NCBI GenBank assembly: GCA_030526195.1
Contig: JAUNDG010000023.1
Coordinates: forward strand, 1-40,408
DNA length: 40,408 nt
Source: Lachnospiraceae bacterium
Lineage (GTDB): Bacteria; Bacillota; Clostridia; Lachnospirales; Lachnospiraceae
Direction: 5' to 3'
In this document: positions 34,952-40,408 of the stretch, one piece after another
Numbering within the stretch: the stretch's first letter is position 1
Layout: each line of letters opens with the position of its first letter
Notes under the pieces: generated by a model
What the model was told of the DNA's origin: nothing
The model's database searches: none
What the model saw: the letters and a program-made list of their open reading frames with translations, nothing else
Made by a program: the position numbers and the translations under genes

Positions 34952-35413
34952 TTACTCGCCGACATAGTAGTCATCGGTTTCATCATTATCATCAAAGGCC
35001 AGGGGTTCGCTTTCCGGCAGATCAGGTGACTGGCCGGCAATCTGGCGAATCTCTTCAAGAGCGGCGATTGTCCGTCTTTCCAGATTAGCGAAGGCTTCTT
35101 CTGACTGACGCTTCAGAGCAGAGGCATAATCATAAGAGAATGAATGACGGCCGGTGCTGAACATTGACAGATCCGGTTCATCCGGTTCCGGAGCAGAGTA
35201 GCGCTCGGGTTCGGGTTCGCTCTTTTTGAAACGTTTGAGGAGACCGCCTTTTGATGCGGGCTTTTCTTCCTCGTCATCAAGATCATCGAGATCTTCGTCA
35301 TCGAGATCATCAAGATCATCTAATTCGTCGTCGAATTCCTCATCGAGTTCATCATCAAACTCATCGTCGAGTTCATCGTCGGGATTGTTCTTTAAGAAAT
35401 CTAACATACCCAT
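34952..35413 (-). CDS. Small acidic protein of unknown function
   Basis: A 153-residue protein I do not recognise. The ATG at 35413 (MGMLDFLKNN) follows AGGAGG by about ten bases; the longer frame to 35473 would place the start over the promoter. Residues about 10-50 are almost only Asp, Glu, Leu and Phe in DDELDDEFDDELDEE-type units. A short basic patch (KGGLLKRFKK) follows, then an amphipathic helix (about 95-130: ALKRQSEEAFANLERRTIAALEEIRQIAG), and an acidic, tyrosine-containing tail (DDNDETDDYYVGE). There is no signal peptide. It may bind a basic partner or a nucleic-acid-binding protein. It is transcribed alone from its own promoter, convergent with the M14 gene. Confidence 0.75.
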   Translation of the reverse strand: MGMLDFLKNNPDDELDDEFDDELDEEFDDELDDLDDLDDEDLDDLDDEEEKPASKGGLLKRFKKSEPEPERYSAPEPDEPDLSMFSTGRHSFSYDYASALKRQSEEAFANLERRTIAALEEIRQIAGQSPDLPESEPLAFDDNDETDDYYVGE

Positions 35414-35444
35414 GTGGTGTGGACCTCCTCGTATTAATAGTAAC

Positions 35445-35473
35445 AGTATACAGGCTTTTATCCGTAAACGCAA
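35445..35473 (-). promoter_or_regulatory. Promoter of the acidic-protein gene
   Basis: Minus strand: TTGCGT (35473-35468), 17-bp spacer, TATACT (35450-35445). It is about 30 bases before the chosen start. Confidence 0.6.
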
Positions 35474-35496
35474 GTCGGGCCTGTATCTGTTTACCC

Positions 35497-35529
35497 GCAG
35501 CAGGCATTCCCCCGCGTGTGTCTAAAAGA
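35497..35529 (+). repeat. Short copy of the intergenic repeat
   Basis: GCAGCAGGCATTCCCCCG (35497-35514) matches 18836-18853 at 17 of 18 positions. GTCTAAAAGA (35520-35529) matches the end of the copy at 21004-21013. The middle part is missing, as if deleted. Confidence 0.6.
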
Positions 35530-35666
35530 AAAATCAGCAATTTGTTGCCTTAATAGCTGAACGACTTGATTTAATCGGATTTGTTCGTTATCATTCATTG
35601 TGGAAATTCATGTAAAGTAAAAAAAGTATATACGTTGTCCAGTTGGGAAAATGAAAGGAATAATCA

Positions 35667-37307
35667 ATGATCTCAGCGAATAATGTCACCTACCGTGTAG
35701 GTAAGAAAGCTCTTTTTGAAGATGTTAATATCAAGTTTACGGAAGGCAACTGCTACGGCCTCATCGGTGCCAACGGTGCCGGTAAGTCCACCTTCCTGAA
35801 GATCCTGGCCGGTAAGCTGGAGACCACAAACGGCGATATCGTGGTGTCCCCCGGCGACCGTATCTCCTTCCTGGAGCAGGACCATTTTAAATATGATGAT
35901 TACAGCGTTCTCGATACTGTCATCATGGGCAATCGTCGCCTGTATGACGTGATGAAAGAGAAGGATGCCATTTACATGAAGGAAGACTTCAATGATGAAG
36001 ATGGTATCCGGGCTGCCGAACTTGAAGGTGAATTTGCGGAAATGAATGGCTGGGAGGCCGAATCTGATGCGGAATCCCTCCTGAACGGTCTTGGCATCGG
36101 CACAGAACTTCATTATGAAATGATGGCGAACCTGAACGGTTCACAGAAGGTGAAGGTTCTGCTGGCTCAGGCTCTGTTCGGTTCACCGGACATCCTGCTG
36201 CTCGACGAGCCCACCAACCATCTGGATCTCAATGCTATCGAATGGCTGGAAGAATTCCTGATCAACTTCCCGAATACGGTTATCGTGGTATCCCATGACC
36301 GTTATTTCCTCAATAAAGTCTGCACACAGACCGCCGATATCGACTACGGCAAGATCCGTCTTTTCGCCGGTAACTATGACTTCTGGTACGAATCCAGCCA
36401 GCTGCTGGTCCGTCAGATGAAGGAAGAGAACCGGAAGAAAGAAGAGAAGATCAAGGAACTCAAGGAATTCATCGCCCGGTTTGCGGCCAACGCCAGTAAG
36501 TCCAAGCAGGCCACATCCCGTAAGCGTGCCCTTGAAAAGATCGAAGTCGATCACATGGTCCCCTCAAGCCGTAAATATCCGTACATCGACTTCCGTCCGG
36601 AACGCGAAATCGGTAACGATGTTCTGGAAGTTGAGAACATGAGCAAGACCATCGACGGCGAAGTCATTTTCAAAAACTTAAGCTTCCGCCTGAACAGAAC
36701 CGACAAAGTAGCCTTCGTCGGCGGTAATGAAAGAGCGAAGACCGTTCTTTTCAAGATCTTAAGCGGTGAGATGGAACCGGATGAAGGTTATTACAAATGG
36801 GGTATCACCACATCCCAGTCCTATTTCCCGAAGGATCCGGGCACAGAATTTGACAGCGATCTGACCATTGCCGACTGGCTGACACAGTATTCCGAGATTA
36901 AGGATGCCACCTATGTCCGCGGTTTCCTGGGCCGTATGCTGTTTGCCGGCGAGGACGGTGTCAAGCGCGTCCGCGTGCTGTCCGGTGGTGAGAAGGTCCG
37001 CTGCCTTCTGTCAAAAATGATGATCTCCAATGCCAACGTGCTGATGCTGGATGAGCCCACCAACCATCTGGATATGGAAGCCATCACAGCTCTTAATAAC
37101 GGTCTTGTGAAATTCCCGGGTGTTCTGTTATTCACCACCCGTGACCACCAGATCATTCAGACCACAGCCAACCGTATCATGGAATTCATGCCGGACGGCA
37201 GTCTGATCGATAAAATGGGGACTTATGATGAATACCTGGCCAACGACGCAATGGCCGGTATGCGTCAGATTTACACCACCTGTGAAGACGAAGAGAACGA
37301 CGACTGA
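35667..37307 (+). CDS. ABC-F ATPase, YkpA/YbiT-like
   Basis: A 546-residue protein with two ABC domains and no membrane segments, of the ribosome-associated ABC-F class. Domain 1 has Walker A GANGAGKS at 34-41, signature LNGSQ, and Walker B LLLDEPTNHLD followed by VVSHDRYF. A basic, charged linker (about 245-295: EENRKKEEKIKELKEF, then KSKQATSRKRALEKI) fits the P-site tRNA interaction motif. Domain 2 has a changed Walker A, GGNERAKT at 352-359, a normal LSGGEK and LMLDEPTNHLD, and TRDHQ at the switch. YbiT/YkpA relatives share several of these deviations. Such proteins relieve translation stalls; some other ABC-F types give antibiotic resistance. AAAGGAA precedes the ATG. Confidence 0.88.
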   Translation: MISANNVTYRVGKKALFEDVNIKFTEGNCYGLIGANGAGKSTFLKILAGKLETTNGDIVVSPGDRISFLEQDHFKYDDYSVLDTVIMGNRRLYDVMKEKDAIYMKEDFNDEDGIRAAELEGEFAEMNGWEAESDAESLLNGLGIGTELHYEMMANLNGSQKVKVLLAQALFGSPDILLLDEPTNHLDLNAIEWLEEFLINFPNTVIVVSHDRYFLNKVCTQTADIDYGKIRLFAGNYDFWYESSQLLVRQMKEENRKKEEKIKELKEFIARFAANASKSKQATSRKRALEKIEVDHMVPSSRKYPYIDFRPEREIGNDVLEVENMSKTIDGEVIFKNLSFRLNRTDKVAFVGGNERAKTVLFKILSGEMEPDEGYYKWGITTSQSYFPKDPGTEFDSDLTIADWLTQYSEIKDATYVRGFLGRMLFAGEDGVKRVRVLSGGEKVRCLLSKMMISNANVLMLDEPTNHLDMEAITALNNGLVKFPGVLLFTTRDHQIIQTTANRIMEFMPDGSLIDKMGTYDEYLANDAMAGMRQIYTTCEDEENDD

Positions 37308-37359
37308 TTCTGAAATAATCGTTTTCACGTATTTTTGGCGATACAAGGGCCTGCCCGCA

Positions 37360-37388
37360 TGGACATGCCCTGTTTCGAGTGTTATACT
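37360..37388 (+). promoter_or_regulatory. Promoter of nifJ
   Basis: TGGACA (37360-37365), 17-bp spacer, TATACT (37383-37388). It lies between the ABC-F stop and the nifJ start, where no clear terminator is seen. Confidence 0.7.
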
Positions 37389-37445
37389 TCATCATAGATT
37401 GGGAAAGTATGATAGCTTTTTCACACATCAAGGAGGAGAAAACTA

Positions 37446-40408
37446 ATGGATAACAGAAAATGGTTAACCATGGATGGTAACGAAGCCGCCGCTCATGCGT
37501 CTTATGCGTTTACTGAAGTTGCGACTATCTATCCCATCACACCGTCATCTGTCATGCCGGAGCATGTCGATGAATGGGCTACAGCCGGCCGTAAGAACAT
37601 CTTCGGTCAGGAAGTTCAGGTTACAGAAATGCAGTCTGAAGCCGGTGCTGCCGGTGCATTCCACGGCTCACTGTCTGCCGGTGCCATGACAACAACATTT
37701 ACAGCTTCTCAGGGTCTTCTTCTGATGATCCCGAACATCTACAAAGTTGCCGGTGAAAGACTTCCGGGCGTCTTTGACGTATCTGCCCGTGCTCTGGCTT
37801 CACACGCACTTTCAATCTTCGGTGATCATTCAGACGTTTATGCCTGCCGTCAGGCCGGTGCCTGTATGCTCTGCGAATCTTCAGTTCAGGAAGTTATGGA
37901 CCTGACTCCGGTTGCTCATATGGCAGCTCTGGAAGGCAGCCTTCCGTTCATCAACTTCTTCGACGGTTTCCGTACATCACACGAAATCCAGAAGATCAGA
38001 GTTTGGGATTATGCCGATCTTGACGAGATGGTCAATCATGATGCCATCCAGAGATTCCGTGATAACGCTCTGAACCCGAATCATCCGTGCCAGAGAGGTT
38101 CTGCTCAGAACCCGGATATCTTCTTCCAGGCACGCGAAGCCTGCAACACAGCTTATGATGAGATGCCGGCTGTCGTTCAGATGTACATGGACAAAGTCAA
38201 TGCCAAACTTGGCACAGACTACAAGCTTTTCAACTACTATGGTGCAGAAGATGCCGAAACAGTCATCGTCGCTATGGGTTCCGCTTGCGAAACTATCGAA
38301 GAGACAATCGACTACCTGCGTGAAACAACAGGCGCTAAGATCGGTCTTGTTAAAGTCCGTCTGTATCGTCCGTTCTCCGCTAAGGCTCTTATCGACGCTA
38401 TTCCGAAGACTGTTAAGGTTATCAACGTTCTTGACAGAACAAAAGAACCGGGTGCTGAAGGCGAACCGCTGTACCTGGATGTCGTTGCCGCTCTGAACGG
38501 CGTTGACGCTTTCAAGGATGTCAAGATCAACGGTGGTCGTTACGGTCTTGGTTCCAAGGACACAACACCGGCTCAGATCGTTGCCGTATTTGACAATGTC
38601 GACATGAGACATTTCACAATCGGTATTGAAGATGATGTCACAAATCTGTCCCTGAAGGTTGGCGCTCCGCTGGTAACTACACCGGAAGGCACAACAAACT
38701 GCAAGTTCTGGGGTCTGGGTGCTGACGGTACTGTCGGTGCTAACAAGAACTCCATCAAGATCATCGGTGACAACACTGATATGTATGCTCAGGCTTACTT
38801 TGATTATGACTCCAAGAAGTCAGGTGGTGTTACAATGTCTCACCTCCGCTTCGGTAAGAAGCCGATCAAGTCTACATACCTGATCAAGACAGCTAACTTC
38901 GTTGCCTGCCATAATCCGTCTTACGTTCGTAAGTACAACATGGTTCAGGAACTGGTTGACGGCGGTACATTCCTTCTGAACTGCCCGTGGACAGACGCTG
39001 AGATCGAACAGCATCTGCCGGGTCAGGTTAAGAAGTACATGGCTGACCACAACATCAAATTCTATGTTATCGACGGTGTCAAGGTCGGTATCGCCACAGG
39101 TATGGGCCCGACACGTATCAACACAATCCTTCAGTCCGCATTCTTCAAACTGACAGGCATCATTCCGGAAGAGCAGGCTATCGAGCTCATGAAGGCTGCC
39201 GCTAAGAAGACATACGGCCGTAAGGGTGATGACGTTGTTGCCAAGAACTGGGCTGCCATCGATGCCGGTGCTCAGGAAATCCGTGAAGTTGCTGTTCCGG
39301 AATCCTGGAAGAACTGCGCTGATGAAGGTCTTGACCTGAAGACAGCTACAGAAGGCCGTGAAGACGTTGTCAAGTTCGTTAACAACATCCAGACAGCTGT
39401 TTCCTCACAGACAGGTAATGATCTGCCGGTTTCCGCTTTCATGGATTATGTTGATGGTACAACACCGTCAGGCGCTGCTGCCTACGAAAAGAGAGGCATC
39501 GCCGTTAATGTTCCGGTATGGAATGCTGATGACTGTCTGCAGTGTAACCGCTGCGCATTCGTCTGCCCGCACGCTGTTATCCGTCCGTTCGCTCTGACAG
39601 ACGAAGAAGCTGCTAATGCTCCGGAAGGCGCTAAGATCGTCGATCTGAAGGGTATGCCGGGCTACAAGTATGCCATCGCTATTTCCGCTTACGACTGCAC
39701 AGGCTGCGGTTCCTGCGCTAACGTCTGCCTCGGCAACAAGAAGGGCGAAGCTCTGAAGATGGTGCCGGCTGCAGAAGCTACAGATGCTAACCAGACAGTC
39801 TTCAACTACATGGTTAAGACTCCGGTTAAGAATGACGTTGTTGATAAGTTCGGCGTTGCCAAGGTTAAAGGCAGCCAGTTCAAGCAGCCGCTGCTTGAGT
39901 TCTCAGGTGCCTGCGCCGGCTGCGGTGAAACACCGTACGCTAAGCTGATCACACAGCTGTTCGGTGATCATATGATGATCGCTAACGCTACAGGCTGCTC
40001 CTCAATCTGGGGTAACTCTTCACCGTCTACACCGTACACAGTCAATCCGCAGGGCAGAGGTCCGGCCTGGTCCAACTCTCTGTTCGAAGATGGCGCTGAA
40101 TTCGGTTATGGTATGCTCCTGGCTCAGAGAGCTACAAGAGAAAACCTGAAGAAGAAAGTCGAAGCTATCGTTGAAAACGGCAGCGGTGATGTTAAGGCTG
40201 CAGCTGAGAAATATCTTGAAACATTCGACTGTGGTGCCTGCAACGGTGCTGCTACAGACGAACTGGTTGCTGCTCTTGAAGCCTGCGGCTGCGACAAGGC
40301 TCAGGAAATCCTGAAGAACAAGGATTATCTGGCTAAGAAGTCACAGTGGATCTTCGGTGGTGACGGTTGGGCTTACGATATCGGTTACGGCGGTGTTGAC
40401 CACGTTCT
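37446..40408 (+). CDS. nifJ: Pyruvate:ferredoxin oxidoreductase, cut by the window end
   Basis: Oxidatively decarboxylates pyruvate to acetyl-CoA, passing electrons to ferredoxin, the central energy reaction of anaerobes. The frame is open from 37446 to the last base, about 987 codons of the usual 1170 or so, with no stop. The ATG follows AAGGAGGAG. Domain I begins MDNRKWLTMDGNEAAAHASY with the YPITPSSVMPEH motif, followed by pyruvate-site and CoA-binding regions. Two ferredoxin-type 4Fe-4S motifs start at C697 (CLQCNRCAFVCP) and C751 (CTGCGSCANVCLG). The third-cluster/TPP region begins at C823 (CAGCGE) with GCSSIWG. The codon bias matches rpsB and tsf, so it is highly expressed. The missing part is the C-terminal end of the TPP domain and the tail. 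Confidence 0.97.
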   Translation, partial: MDNRKWLTMDGNEAAAHASYAFTEVATIYPITPSSVMPEHVDEWATAGRKNIFGQEVQVTEMQSEAGAAGAFHGSLSAGAMTTTFTASQGLLLMIPNIYKVAGERLPGVFDVSARALASHALSIFGDHSDVYACRQAGACMLCESSVQEVMDLTPVAHMAALEGSLPFINFFDGFRTSHEIQKIRVWDYADLDEMVNHDAIQRFRDNALNPNHPCQRGSAQNPDIFFQAREACNTAYDEMPAVVQMYMDKVNAKLGTDYKLFNYYGAEDAETVIVAMGSACETIEETIDYLRETTGAKIGLVKVRLYRPFSAKALIDAIPKTVKVINVLDRTKEPGAEGEPLYLDVVAALNGVDAFKDVKINGGRYGLGSKDTTPAQIVAVFDNVDMRHFTIGIEDDVTNLSLKVGAPLVTTPEGTTNCKFWGLGADGTVGANKNSIKIIGDNTDMYAQAYFDYDSKKSGGVTMSHLRFGKKPIKSTYLIKTANFVACHNPSYVRKYNMVQELVDGGTFLLNCPWTDAEIEQHLPGQVKKYMADHNIKFYVIDGVKVGIATGMGPTRINTILQSAFFKLTGIIPEEQAIELMKAAAKKTYGRKGDDVVAKNWAAIDAGAQEIREVAVPESWKNCADEGLDLKTATEGREDVVKFVNNIQTAVSSQTGNDLPVSAFMDYVDGTTPSGAAAYEKRGIAVNVPVWNADDCLQCNRCAFVCPHAVIRPFALTDEEAANAPEGAKIVDLKGMPGYKYAIAISAYDCTGCGSCANVCLGNKKGEALKMVPAAEATDANQTVFNYMVKTPVKNDVVDKFGVAKVKGSQFKQPLLEFSGACAGCGETPYAKLITQLFGDHMMIANATGCSSIWGNSSPSTPYTVNPQGRGPAWSNSLFEDGAEFGYGMLLAQRATRENLKKKVEAIVENGSGDVKAAAEKYLETFDCGACNGAATDELVAALEACGCDKAQEILKNKDYLAKKSQWIFGGDGWAYDIGYGGVDHV

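Noticed and set aside
35226-35553. Plus-strand frames rich in serine, arginine and histidine
   Set aside because: They are the complement of the acidic low-complexity coding sequence and lack start signals.

Overview
The window looks like the chromosome of a strictly anaerobic, Gram-positive Clostridia member (Bacillota), possibly Lachnospiraceae-like. Supporting signs are pyruvate:ferredoxin oxidoreductase, a CPBP protease, a DUF5688 protein, a YkpA/YbiT-type ABC-F, several surface proteins with Gram-positive signal and anchor sequences, and strong AGGAGG-type ribosome binding sites. The species cannot be named from the sequence.

Layout. 0.1-4.5 kb: argS, a membrane-tethered zinc amidase and an unusual HAD phosphatase-CPBP protease fusion in one run. 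4.6-6.6 kb: rpsB-tsf behind a near-consensus promoter and a foldable leader. 6.6-10.6 kb: a shikimate-pathway patch, with a degenerate shikimate-kinase-like gene behind a structured leader, aroE on the minus strand, and a divergent aroD-aroK fusion followed by efp. 10.8-11.9 kb: a DUF5688 gene and tRNA-Ala(CGC). 12.0-13.6 kb: a visibly AT-richer, frame-broken remnant of a phage/ICE-type polyvalent protein directly after the tRNA.

13.6-29.6 kb is an accessory cell-surface region. It holds a 1520-residue membrane-anchored protein (FG-GAP motifs, seven SAYE repeats, collagen-like stalk), a sortase-type InlB-repeat protein with proline-rich spacers, a CHASE-type hybrid sensor kinase, tRNA-Arg(CCG), a membrane-anchored SH3 protein and a 1530-residue secreted ricin-lectin/DUF5722 glycosidase-like protein. 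The gaps here carry the most unexplained structure: GGGCCC palindromes on a roughly 313-bp period, and a promoter-driven, strongly foldable RNA candidate of which parts recur at 20.8-21.0 kb and 35.5 kb.

29.7-34.8 kb is a compact run (rluF-like, ligA, metA, M14 carboxypeptidase). An acidic minus-strand protein, a YkpA-like ABC-F protein and nifJ (cut by the window end) complete the window.

The surface proteins, sensor kinase and secreted enzyme suggest attachment to, and attack on, a glycan-rich surface; this is inference from domains and proximity. The best candidates for something undescribed are the repeated structured RNA flanking the InlB-type gene, the covarying palindromes upstream of it, and the fusion proteins HAD-CPBP and AroD-AroK.
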